Assembly: GCA_037447655.1 (NCBI GenBank)
Contig: JBBHKE010002211.1
Coordinates: 1 to 17,521, forward strand
Source: Zygnema cylindricum
Taxonomy: Eukaryota; Streptophyta; Zygnematophyceae; Zygnematales; Zygnemataceae
Length of the DNA: 17,521 bases
Reading direction: 5' to 3'
Part shown: piece by piece, positions 8,989 through 15,585 of the stretch
Layout: every line of letters begins with the position of its first letter
Numbering within the stretch: the first letter of the stretch is position 1
Notes under the pieces: generated by a model
Seen by the model: only the letters and a program-made list of their open reading frames with translations
Databases searched by the model: none
What the model was told of the DNA's origin: nothing
Position numbers and translations under genes: made by a program

Positions 8989-10533
8989 CAAGAGAGAGAG
9001 CGAGAGAGAGAGGGGCAGGGGGGGAAAGAGTGAAAGAGGGAGGGAGAGAGGGAGAGAGAAAGAGGGAGAGGGAAAAGAAGAGTGAGAGGGTAGAGGGAGA
9101 GGAAGACGAACAGCGGAGGGGAGAGGAGGACAGGGGGAGAGGAGGACAGGGGGAGAGGGAGAGGGAGAGGGAGAGAGAGAGGAAAGAGAGGAGGGGGAGA
9201 GGCAGAATGGAGATGGATTGTAAAACAGAAAAACCAGTAAAATTTCAAAACATCCATTCCAAAAGAAAAAAAATAAAATCTAATTGAAATTATTAACTTT
9301 TTTTTATACATAGAGGTTGACATTGAAAAAAGAGAAGGGCAACTTAGGGTTTGTTTTGTTCATAGATAGATTGGGAGCTGGTCGAGCTGAATTGAATCAG
9401 GAAGCGGAGGGAGGAAAAGGAGGGGAGGAGGAGGAGGACAAGGATGAGGAGGAAGAGGACGACGAGGGGGAGGAGAAGCAGGAAGAGGAGGGGAAGAATG
9501 AGGATGAGGAGGAAGAGGAGTGGGGGAGGAGGGGGAGGGGGAGGAGAGAGGGGTGGGGGGGGAGAGGAGGAGTATGACCTGTTTGCAAACAAGCTCAATT
9601 TGAATTTGAAGGACTGAATTCCAAGGAATTATGTCAGTTTACACTCTATAATCTATTTAATCAGCCTATTTAATATATCCGTTTGATATTATATTTTATA
9701 AATCTGTTTCATTTATTTTCATGTTTTATTTAATATTTTGCACTAATCGGATGGTAAAATGTGAGGAAATAATCAAATTTGAAAGTTTCAAAAACCCTAA
9801 AAGACCCTGAAAAAAACTTACTTCAAGAACACTTTCATCTGCTTTTGAAACGCCCTCTCTGTCTGCAAAACAACAAAAAAAGGGGGAATAAATAATCAAC
9901 AGTGTACAACAAGCACATTTAGGGTTCTAGAGGGAGAGAGTGAGGGAGGAGGAGAGAGAAGGGAGGGAAGAGGTATTGGGAGAGGGAGAGGGGAAAATCA
10001 AAAAACATGTCCAGTCTGTAAATACAGCAGACATAATAATAAATAGTGATAACTACAACAAAACAGCAAAACCAACAGAAAAGCAAGACGACAGCAAATG
10101 TGACGAAAAGCATCTGCAACAGAAACAAAACCTACAATAGATTACTCAAAACGAGAAACAAAAAGAATAGCAATTTATAAAATGCCTTTGGCTTTTTAAC
10201 CCTAAATTTAAACAAGAATCTGAGTTATCCAAATGAAATTCAAACTCAGAACCCTAAAACGACCAAAAACCCTGCAAACCCTAAAACTCTTAAATCCCTA
10301 AGTTAACCCTAAAAACCCTTAATAACCCTTCACCCCGGAAAACCCTAAAACAACGAGATGGATTTCACATGTATGTGTTCATAATATTACAAAAATATTG
10401 CATGCATTTTACGCAACATGTGACGTCAAAACAGAAATTTGACGTCATAACAGAAATTTGACGTCAGTCTAAAAGATTAAAGTCAAATGTGAATCCTGAA
10501 GTCGTAATATAAACTGCTAACCTGTTCCGCCAT
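4935..10533 (-). CDS. RPS11: 40S ribosomal protein S11 (uS17), six exons
   Basis: This encodes cytosolic small-subunit protein uS17, an OB-fold protein that binds 18S rRNA. Exons in coding order: 10533-10522, 9862-9822, 8834-8728, 7867-7723, 7062-6973 and 5031-4935. Together they make 492 bases, 163 residues plus TAA; family members are usually about 158-160. Junction phases are 0, 2, 1, 2, 2, and all introns are GT-AG (donors GTTAGC, GTAAGT, GTGCGT, GTAAGT, GTAAGC). Exon 1 encodes only MAEQ; exon 2 gives [13 protein letters not shown]; exon 3 holds [18 protein letters not shown]. Exon 4 carries the core [20 protein letters not shown] and [12 protein letters not shown]; exon 5 [18 protein letters not shown]; exon 6 [13 protein letters not shown] and a Gly-rich tail ending KKVFTGA. 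The start is fixed by the family's N-terminus and the GCAGCCATGG context. The plant-like MAEQTE start suggests a green-lineage host. No frameshift or missing core residue is seen, so the gene looks functional. Confidence 0.97.
5101..5560. repeat. Tandem repeat in RPS11 intron 5, 60-bp unit
   Basis: Two 60-bp units (5341-5400 and 5401-5460) are identical except for one base (CTGTTAAC against CTATTAAC). A partial unit precedes them and another follows at 5461. More diverged relatives flank them: 5101-5190 and 5465-5550 share GAACCTTTT, then AATTTGACTGCAAATCA. The near-identity of the central pair points to a recent duplication. It lies inside intron 5 (5032-6972), so it should be transcribed and removed. 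Confidence 0.85.
5705..5850. repeat. 37-bp tandem repeat in RPS11 intron 5
   Basis: Three successive units (5743-5780, 5781-5817, 5818-5850) share AATAAATAACGGAGATAGTAA, cut here into AATAAATAACG and GAGATAGTAA, then GAATGCAGAT. A weaker copy precedes them from about 5705. The array is AT- and GATA-rich with no coding content. Confidence 0.7.
6776..6941. repeat. ~60-bp tandem repeat next to the intron 5 donor
   Basis: Three diverged units (6776-6834, 6835-6895, 6896-6941) each start ATTCWAATWA followed by GTGT. The first two continue with AATTCACTAACTCWAATA, and the third with the related AACTAACTCAAATAG. The array ends about 30 bases from the exon 5 donor. Its last unit runs into AACTCAAATAGCGATGGGC, which recurs almost exactly at 15230-15248. 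Confidence 0.75.
7325..7540. repeat. GGTAGA minisatellite in RPS11 intron 4
   Basis: GAGGTAGAGGTAGA-type hexamer runs, interrupted by GAAGTAG and GGTAAGAG variants, fill about 215 bases of intron 4 (7063-7722). On the RPS11 sense strand this is a pyrimidine-rich CTACCT tract. The remainder of the intron, 7063-7320 and 7541-7722, shows nothing recognisable. I looked for snoRNA C and D boxes here and found no matching pair. Confidence 0.8.
8068..8093. other. Perfect 9-bp inverted repeat in RPS11 intron 3
   Basis: AGCCGTCCA (8068-8076) and TGGACGGCT (8085-8093) are exact reverse complements around an 8-base loop. It is the most GC-rich spot in an otherwise AT-rich intron (7868-8727). It may be a small RNA hairpin or the trace of an inverted-repeat element. 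Confidence 0.6.
8485..8625. repeat. CGATAC-rich degenerate repeat in RPS11 intron 3
   Basis: CGATA or ATCG motifs recur densely (about 8501, 8526, 8540, 8559, 8571 and 8613). The arms TATCGTGC (8501-8508) and GCACGATA (8523-8530) form an exact inverted repeat. The same vocabulary (ATCGTG, CACGATAC, CGATAT) fills the inverted-repeat element at 14489-14865, so this may be a decayed relative. Confidence 0.5.
8870..9215. repeat. (AG)36 microsatellite and flanking polypurine tract in RPS11 intron 2
   Basis: 8911-8982 is a perfect AG dinucleotide run of 36 units, embedded in about 345 bases of GA-rich DNA that includes GGGGGAGAGGAGGACA duplications near 9120-9150. Long Ser/Leu or Arg/Glu frames read through it on both strands are artefacts of the repeat. 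On the RPS11 sense strand it is a CT tract just downstream of exon 2 and upstream of exon 3. Confidence 0.95.
9401..9573. repeat. GAGGA polypurine tract in RPS11 intron 2
   Basis: About 170 bases of GAGGAGGAA-type purine repeat, giving an artificial Glu/Gly-rich frame on the plus strand. This is the second CT-rich (sense-strand) block of intron 2. AT-rich DNA without visible features (9574-9780) lies between it and exon 2. Confidence 0.85.
9930..9990. repeat. GA-rich tract in RPS11 intron 1
   Basis: A 60-base GAGGGAGAG tract, again purine on the plus strand and pyrimidine on the RPS11 sense strand. It lies near the 3' end of intron 1 (9863-10521). Confidence 0.7.
10196..10350. repeat. Degenerate telomere-like CCCTAA cluster with telo-boxes
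   Basis: About nine ACCCT-containing units lie in 155 bases of RPS11 intron 1. Several are complete AAACCCTAA telo-boxes (about 10277 and 10337; another near 9792 in intron 2). In plants telo-boxes are known in promoters and leaders of ribosomal protein genes. The spacing here is irregular, so it is not a clean telomeric array. It may be regulatory, or an old interstitial telomere insertion. Confidence 0.6.
10421..10466. promoter_or_regulatory. Three TGACGTCA palindromes with exact 19-bp period
   Basis: TGACGTCA occurs at 10421-10428, 10440-10447 and 10459-10466, each separated by an AAACAGAAATT-like spacer (the second begins TAACAG). It lies 55-101 bases inside RPS11 intron 1. TGACGTCA is the classic palindromic bZIP/CREB-type site with an ACGT core. 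An exact period with conserved cores suggests a tandem duplication that kept the site intact. Function as an intronic enhancer is inference. Confidence 0.55.
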
Positions 10534-10735
10534 GGCTGCCGGTAGAAAAGAAGCCCTGCAGAAATAAAAGTTGGAAGTCCGAGAGAGAGCGACGGAAGAG
10601 AGCTTGCAAAGGAGCAGAACAGCTGCTTAGTACAGGGAGCCTCCGGCAGAGAAACTAATCTGAACCGTTCGATCTTGTACCACAATCTCAGAAGGAAGCT
10701 CAATCGGGATCGTCCAGCTATATACTACACTCTCG
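10534..10735 (-). promoter_or_regulatory. Probable RPS11 leader and core promoter
   Basis: Reading the minus strand towards the ATG, there is a TATATA at 10719-10724, a CGCTCTCTCTCGG pyrimidine-rich stretch near 10577-10595, then GGCTTCTTTTC and the start context GCAGCCATGG. Ribosomal protein transcripts often start in pyrimidine tracts, so a start near 10590 fits; a TATA-directed start near 10690 is the alternative. TTTATTTCTGCAG ending at 10556 could also be the acceptor of a 5' UTR intron. These readings compete and are not resolved by sequence alone. Confidence 0.4.
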
Positions 10736-11800
10736 CCAAACAGAACATCTGAACCGTCGATCATGTGTAAGAGCTAAACCGGAAAAATAATTTGATTTAC
10801 CGAAATTTCGAAATTTGACCGTCGACCGTTTTATAACTTTACTTGGGAATTTAATCGGAAGGCTGTATTCTCACCATAAGTTTTATCTGAACCGTGAACG
10901 CTGTACGCCAATCTTACCTAAGTACTAGAGTACCATCGAATTATTTAGTGAAAATAAAAACAGCTTAGGGCGTAGCCCCATGTAATCGTAACTTAGCAAA
11001 CTTACTTTGTATTATAGCGAAGATTCTAAGTACACGGTTTTCAAGTACTCCAATGCTTAAAAATGAAATCGTTAATTAAATCTGTGTAAGTAGACAATGC
11101 CTGTGACGGTTGTCAATACAATTTGTGTTGTCGCACCTTTTTTTTTTTTTACTGTTTGTGACGTCGCATGCCTTTGCGTGAAATTGTAAACGTAAAGCCT
11201 TCTAGCCTTGTGTTGTTTATGGTTGAACAAGATGCCTTTGTCTGTGAGTCTCTTGTCCGATCGCTGTGAATGACATTGAATTCTTGAGACCCCTGCAAAA
11301 AAAAAACATGTACTTTTCCACGTCGATAAACCTTTGAAGTCCTTTTATTCGTGCAATGGTGATACTTTAATTTAAAACACATCTCGGATGTCTTTTAGGG
11401 TAATTTTTGAAGATGACGTGGTATGACGTGGTGGTGGGTCGAAAAACACAAGACGACAGCATGTAATACATTCCAAATTTGGAGATGACTCACATTGTTC
11501 CTTTCGAATTTTCAATTTTTTCTTACTGTTGTAATCTTATTGATACGGCGCTTATTTTAAGAGGGAAACGACAAAAAAATCCCTTAATAACAAACACTTT
11601 ATTGAACTGTCAAATCTGTGTTATAATCTTAGCAAAAGCTCGATCGTTGCATTCGTTTTTTATACTACAATCTTCCCAAACCACGAATTATAACTGTCGA
11701 TTGTTGTCCCACAATTTCACCACAAATTAATAATAACCGTCAGTTTATGTCCTACAATTTTTATAAATATTTATTCAGGGGGCGTGCCCATATGTTAAAG
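10658..11800. repeat. Diverged AACCGTCGATC...CAATCT motif copies upstream of RPS11
   Basis: A roughly 27-base motif, close to AACCGTTCGATCTTGT followed by ACCACAATCT, recurs near 10662, 10751, 10890, 11694 and 11733, with weaker forms near 10700 and 11640. The blocks AGGGCGTAGCCCCATGT (about 10966) and AGGGGGCGTGCCCATATGT (about 11777) follow the last member of each group. This suggests two collinear, diverged copies of one upstream segment about 810-840 bases apart. Confidence 0.45.
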
Positions 11801-11978
11801 TATTGTGTTTTTCTTGTCGTTTTCCTCCAAAATTTAGTCCTCGCCGAGAAAACCTTATGTCGTACGAAAAAAGTGTAAAAACCACAATACAATTAACGTC
11901 ATATTAATACTTTAAATGTTTAACAGTTTTGGCGTCTTTTGTACTCATCTTGGAGTTTTCCTCCTTTTGACCCACGGG

Positions 11979-12014
11979 TTAACCAAAATCACCTCGCAAG
12001 GTGATTTTAGTTAA
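11979..12014. other. 36-base near-perfect hairpin
   Basis: AAAATCACCT (11985-11994) and AGGTGATTTT (11999-12008) are exact reverse complements around the loop CGCA. The stem extends by TTAAC and GTTAA with one mismatch between, giving 15 of 16 pairs. The frame starting at 12030 begins just after it. It could be an RNA stem-loop or a small foldback; no T run follows it on either strand. Confidence 0.65.
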
Positions 12015-12435
12015 AGCATCACTTAAACAATGAATAACGAAACGTCCATTCACGTGCCACAGGAATGTGATTTTTTAGCACGAGGGAGAGTCCTCGTTTT
12101 TTTTTGTCTTACCCGTCACGTGTACATACGGAGAAAAAATTGGTTGGGTCTCGAACCTCCACTTCCATTCATGCGTCCTTTTCAAAAGCTTATGTCGTCG
12201 TCGCCTCCCCGTCTCCCTCCCACACTATTGGTTTTATCCCAATTTTTTTGGAATGAAATACGACAACATTGGCTTGAAATGAAAGAGGTTTGAGTGTTTG
12301 TTCCTTTTACTACATTTGGACATTGTTTTGATGGCAAGTCGAGTGAGAAAAGTAAAAAAAACGAAATCGAGAAGTCATGGTGGAGAGTTATTAAATTTGT
12401 GATGTCGATGTCGTCACAAGTGATAATGATGTCAT

Positions 12436-12486
12436 AATGTCACAAAAGCCTAGACATCTACAATGTCACAAAAACTAGGCGTCTAC
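12436..12486. repeat. 26-bp direct repeat, two copies
   Basis: AATGTCACAAAAGCCTAGAC (from 12436) and AATGTCACAAAAACTAGGCG (from 12462), each followed by a TCTAC ending, form an imperfect tandem pair. Looser TGTCACAA and TGTCGCAA echoes continue to about 12610. Confidence 0.6.
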
Positions 12487-13289
12487 AACCGTCGTTTTTT
12501 TGTAAACGTCACCAATTGTCGCAAGTTTTGTCATTGTCCACAACTGTCACAAGTTGTACCCACGTTTACAACCGCCACATTTAAAGTAGCGATTTCAATG
12601 TCACACATTGGAACACATTGTACACTAGTACGGACAATCTTCACTAGAGTATAAAGTTCCACTTCAAAGCAACGGTGACATTGGCACGCTCCCAAAACCA
12701 TATACTTTTGTATTACCATCTTATCGAGAGTATGATAGGAATGGTCAAATTTAAGACTGCAGACTTATGTGCAATTCCTTGTGTAAGGGAAAACGTTTAT
12801 TGTAATGGAGAATCCCTACATTACAAAAAAAAAAATAACGGAACCGCGGACAGTTTTCTTCTCAAACAAATTATCCCGATTTTGTTTGTTTGAACAATTA
12901 TTACATACGACGAACTTAACTAAGGGGTCTCTTAGGTTGTTCACACCAAAGAATGCTTGTAGGGTGTCATGCAAACATAACTTAACAAAGTAGCTTTTTT
13001 TTTTAGTGAAGAATCTTTGTAATAGATGTCAGGGTGTTCCATTCCACTCCTGGTTACCTTATGATATTTTATTGTGGTTAGCATAATTGTAGTGTGGAGA
13101 AGATATGCTTGACTTCTGTCTACATCTTTTGTGTGCACATGGTGAACATCAGTTTTAGACTTTTGTTATACCATCTGCCCAAAACTCCAACTGTCCCACC
13201 CAGTTTCGAACTAATCCAAGAGAAAATATGTGACGTTGTGCTATGATGTAAATCTAAACCGTCTTTAGCAAAGTAAAGTGGAAGTGGGA

Positions 13290-13312
13290 GCCCTCGGTGT
13301 CGGCTACATCCC
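13290..13312 (-). pseudogene. Possible short tRNA-Ala remnant
   Basis: GGCTACATCCCC at 13301-13312 differs from the plus-strand form of the tRNA-Ala 5' end (GAGCTACATCCCC) only at its edge, and GGTGTC before it parallels CATGTGA. The remaining tRNA body cannot be traced. Given the cluster next door it may be an older truncated copy, but the match is short. Confidence 0.3.
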
Positions 13313-13352
13313 CTTTAAAAGAACTCAATGATAAGGGGCCGAATGCCAAACC

Positions 13353-13359
13353 AAAAAAA
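13353..13359 (-). terminator. Pol III T7 terminator of the first tRNA-Ala
   Basis: Seven T on the minus strand begin 20 bases after the 3' end of the tRNA at 13379-13451. A run of four or more T is the usual RNA polymerase III stop. The second tRNA has only a T4 run (about 13863-13866) 39 bases downstream. Confidence 0.65.
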
Positions 13360-13378
13360 TGTGCCTATCACGAAAATA

Positions 13379-13451
13379 TGGAGATGCGGGGTATCGATCC
13401 CCGTACCTCTCGCATGCTAAGCGAGCGCTCTACCATGTGAGCTACATCCCC
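13379..13451 (-). tRNA. tRNA-Ala (anticodon AGC)
   Basis: This is a 73-base cloverleaf on the minus strand. The acceptor stem GGGGATG/CATCTCC carries the G3-U70 pair that marks alanine tRNAs, with A as discriminator. The D arm is GCTC...GAGC. The anticodon arm is CTCGC-TTAGCAT-GCGAG, with AGC at the centre. The T arm is CGGGG-ATCGATA-CCCCG. The internal promoter A box (TAGCTCACATGG) and B box (GGATCGATACC) are intact, and no intron is present. The sequence closely matches the plant nuclear tRNA-Ala as I recall it. It should be an active Pol III gene. Confidence 0.97.
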
Positions 13452-13683
13452 GGGTGGTGTCAATTAATTATTGACATAATTTAAATTCTTAAATGTACTA
13501 TATTTAATTTTAACTTCACCGGTTTTTTGGTTAATTAAAAACAGACGAAGTGCCTTACGCCGTCCGCGCGACCAAAGAGAAAGTCAGCCGGGTATCTGGT
13601 TTAAAGTCGACATGCTCAGCATCAACCTTAATATATTTTAAACCCCCCACACTAATTGTAAAATTTAAAATGTGAGAAAACAT

Positions 13684-13759
13684 GAAGATATTCAGAACCG
13701 ATTCCCCCTTACATCCCCAATGCTATATGCACGCTTTACCATGTGACCTACAACATCCC
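13684..13759 (-). pseudogene. Decayed tRNA-Ala copy
   Basis: On the plus strand TTTACCATGTGACCTACA (13736-13753) parallels CTCTACCATGTGAGCTACA of the intact genes, and ACCGATTCCCCC (about 13697) parallels the T-arm ATCGATCCCC. The anticodon arm is destroyed, the 5' acceptor stem carries a 2-base insertion and the T stem no longer pairs. It lies between two identical intact tRNA-Ala genes, in the same orientation. Confidence 0.75.
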
Positions 13760-13904
13760 GTAGTCGTGTGTATAAAACAAAAGTACAATTGTATATTTGT
13801 TTAAATAATTTCCTTCAAATTCAAACGACGAATTATGCTTCACCGTACGCGCAATGAGGGAGAAAATAGGTGTAGCCCACCGTGACGTTTCAACGCTTAA
13901 ATAT

Positions 13905-13977
13905 TGGAGATGCGGGGTATCGATCCCCGTACCTCTCGCATGCTAAGCGAGCGCTCTACCATGTGAGCTACATCCCC
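13905..13977 (-). tRNA. tRNA-Ala (anticodon AGC), second copy
   Basis: All 73 bases are identical to the tRNA at 13379-13451, in the same orientation and 526 bases away. The flanks are very different, so either selection or gene conversion keeps the body identical. The A and B boxes are intact. The downstream terminator is weaker than for the first copy. Confidence 0.97.
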
Positions 13978-14160
13978 GGATGACAAAACGTAATAACGTA
14001 TTAGATATATTTTGTAAAAAATATATTTTATTATTGTATTTGGGATTCATATTTCTCATTATCATTATATTCTGGCCAACTACGCTAATTCTGATTCAAT
14101 CTTAGTTTCCATCAAAAAAACTGATAAGAGTTTCACTACAGTTAACCGTTTCGAACCGAA

Positions 14161-14196
14161 CAGTATAGTTCAGTACAGTACAGTGTAGTACAGTAA
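14161..14196. repeat. CAGTA short repeat
   Basis: CAGTA or CAGTACAGTA-like units repeat about six times with small variations. Related GTACTGT or TACAGT words continue around 14330-14360 and 14700-14740. Confidence 0.55.
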
Positions 14197-14206
14197 TCGT
14201 CGTAAC

Positions 14207-14281
14207 CCCTTCTGATTTTTCTCTAGAAATTTTATCCGCTGCCCTTTTGACCCAACGAAGAGATTCTTGCTCGCCTTCCAT
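14207..14281 (-). CDS. Candidate first exon, unrecognised protein
   Basis: From an ATG at 14281 (context ACTAAAATGG) the minus strand reads MEGEQESLRWVKRAADKISR then EKSEG. It then meets GTTACG, a possible donor in phase 0; the verified first RPS11 donor, GTTAGC, is similar. The peptide is charged and helix-forming, of normal composition, and starts at a good ATG context, which makes it stand out from neighbouring frames. The frame is open for 88 codons overall (14368-14102), but beyond 14206 it enters CAGTA-repeat DNA and reads as low-quality protein. I could not find a following exon, and I recognise no family. Confidence 0.25.
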
Positions 14282-14488
14282 TTTAGTGCGTCCCTTTGGT
14301 TTTTTGCGGCCGTTCTTTATTGTAATTCCTGTACGACTAATGTCGTTACTGTACGAAGCATTGGTCAACTGCTTTCGTACGAAACGTCGATACTCCGTGT
14401 TGTAGAGAAAAGTGCTACACCGCCCATCAAAATTACTACAATACTAATTACATAATACAAATTTTTTAATACAATCGTTACTGTGCTG

Positions 14489-14865
14489 TAGTGTTGCGTA
14501 TCGGCAGCCATTTACCGATTACCGATATGTACCTCGTTTTGACCTACAGACAACCATATATTGGTACCATATATCGGTAATGGAATCATCGCGATAAAAA
14601 CCGATGTATCGTGATGAATTACCGATAAATATCGGCCCGATAATTATCGCCGATAACTGCACGGTTCAGACCGTATAGTTGTACTTTTGTGCGGAATTAA
14701 TACAATATAGTATAAAGTACTATGATATAGTACACTATTTTGTACACTTATTGGCGATAAAAAAATGTTGATTCCAAGCTATATAGTAGGACCCTCACCG
14801 TTCGATAACCGATAAATATCGGTATCGGTTTATCACGATACGTTTTGACCCAATACACAACACTA
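14489..14865. mobile_element. Small inverted-repeat element with TAGTGTTG ends (hAT-like MITE?)
   Basis: The left end TAGTGTTGCGTATCGG (14489-14504) matches the reverse complement of the right end (14850-14865, TAGTGTTGTGTATTGG) at 14 of 16 bases. The interior is full of palindromic ACCGATA-AA-TATCGGT motifs, and CGTTTTGACC occurs near both ends in direct orientation. There is no coding frame. TAGTG fits the YARNG terminal rule of hAT transposons, and the size fits a non-autonomous element. I could not see an 8-bp target duplication (CTGTGCTG left, AAAATTAC right), so it is either old or wrongly bounded. Confidence 0.5.
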
Positions 14866-15017
14866 AAAATTACCATTAATGATTTATAGTGTTAATAAAA
14901 CTATGTTAGAGCACGGGAACGTAACAGTGTAGTCCACGTCCTTATTGCTAACAATATTTTGTGATTTTTGGCCAAAAAAAAGTTGCAACCGAATTACATT
15001 GTGTATTGCTAGTACTG

Positions 15018-15202
15018 TAGTGTTACTGTGTTTTTCGCCACTTAAAACATATTTTCTCCGTACACACTTGGCGGATTGTCGATCTAACAAGTGCGATTGA
15101 AAGGTAAGACCCCCGGCTTCTAATTGGCGGCCTCAAATTGAAAATCGGACAAGTGTGTGCGGAGAAAAAATGTTTTAAGTGGCGAAAAAAATATTAACAC
15201 TA
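15018..15202. mobile_element. 185-bp foldback element with 53-bp inverted arms
   Basis: The left arm 15018-15070 and the reverse complement of 15150-15202 agree at 48 of 53 bases. Both begin TAGTGTTA and share CGCCACTTAAAACAT, then TTTTCTCCG, then ACACACTTG. Weaker pairing continues about 13 bases inward and also outward. The spacer (15071-15149) is about 79 bases and non-coding. The structure is that of a MITE or foldback; the terminal TAGTGTT links it to the element at 14489-14865. No clear target-site duplication is visible. Confidence 0.7.
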
Positions 15203-15498
15203 ATATCGATACATAGTGTAGTGTTGTTAACTCTAATAGCGATGGGCGGTGGGCCTTACGGCAGTTGGATTTGTGCGCTTAGGAGCTTCGATTTAGGTTT
15301 AAAAACCCTCTTTGACCCCATCACAAATCTTCTTCCTTTCAAAGTTTCAACACTTTTCAAACAAAAAACTACTTGTAGAACCGTAGGAGCCACTTATGGA
15401 TATGGGGCTTATTACAACCCTCCAATCCAAATCCCAACATTCTTTATGGAGCTTTTGTGGGAGGACCCAACGATGTGAATCACATCTTCGTGTACACT
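15203..15498. other. Flank of the foldback element, open frame of unknown status
   Basis: 15230-15248 matches the end of the intron 5 repeat (about 6931-6949). A plus-strand frame stays open from 15179 to 15478 and reads GSWICALRSFDLGLKTLFDP and ATYGYGAYYNPPIQIPTFF. It begins inside the inverted repeat, so it is not a normal gene start. I recognise no family. Confidence 0.3.
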
Positions 15499-15585
15499 TT
15501 CCATCATAATGAATGTGAATTCCCACCATAATTGGTGTGAATTCCCATCATAATTGGTGTGGATTCCCACCATTCCCTGTGTGCC
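15499..15585. repeat. 22-bp minisatellite, four copies
   Basis: Units start at 15499, 15520, 15542 and 15564, with consensus TTCCCACCATAATTGGTGTG. Units 2 and 3 differ by only two bases, while the first and last are diverged. Each unit contains the short inverted repeat CACCATAATTGGTG. Confidence 0.85.

Larger units (their letters stand above)
10920..13280. other. Intergenic stretch, no recognised gene
   Basis: Between the RPS11 promoter and the tRNA cluster I find no recognisable coding family. TGACGTGG is repeated at 11414-11421 and 11424-11431, and CACGTG occurs near 12051 and 12116. An 87-codon plus-strand frame at 12030-12293 starts with ATG but shows no domain. A minus-strand frame near 11149-11300 follows a T-rich TTTTTTGCAG acceptor-like site (about 11294) but ends quickly. 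Neither is called as a gene. Confidence 0.45.

Noticed and set aside
8751-9323. Long frames on both strands across the (AG)n tract
   Set aside because: Low-complexity by-products of the microsatellite. They lie in RPS11 intron 2; only the RPS11 exon 3 part (8728-8834) is coding, in its own frame.
9317-9598. Glu/Gly-rich frame (plus) and Pro/Leu-rich frame (minus)
   Set aside because: Both come from the GAGGA repeat in intron 2 and show no ordinary protein composition.
10196-10350. True telomere or chromosome end
   Set aside because: The repeats are irregular, broken by other sequence, and lie inside an expressed gene's intron with unique sequence on both sides.
11149-11382. Minus-strand frame after a TTTTTTTGCAG acceptor-like site
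   Set aside because: The segment after the site is short, has no matching upstream exon or recognised motif, and ends in a stop within about 50 codons.
12030-12293. 87-codon plus-strand frame with ATG start
   Set aside because: No recognisable domain, Pro/Ser-rich in part, and no splice signals or neighbours to support it; described only within the intergenic entry.
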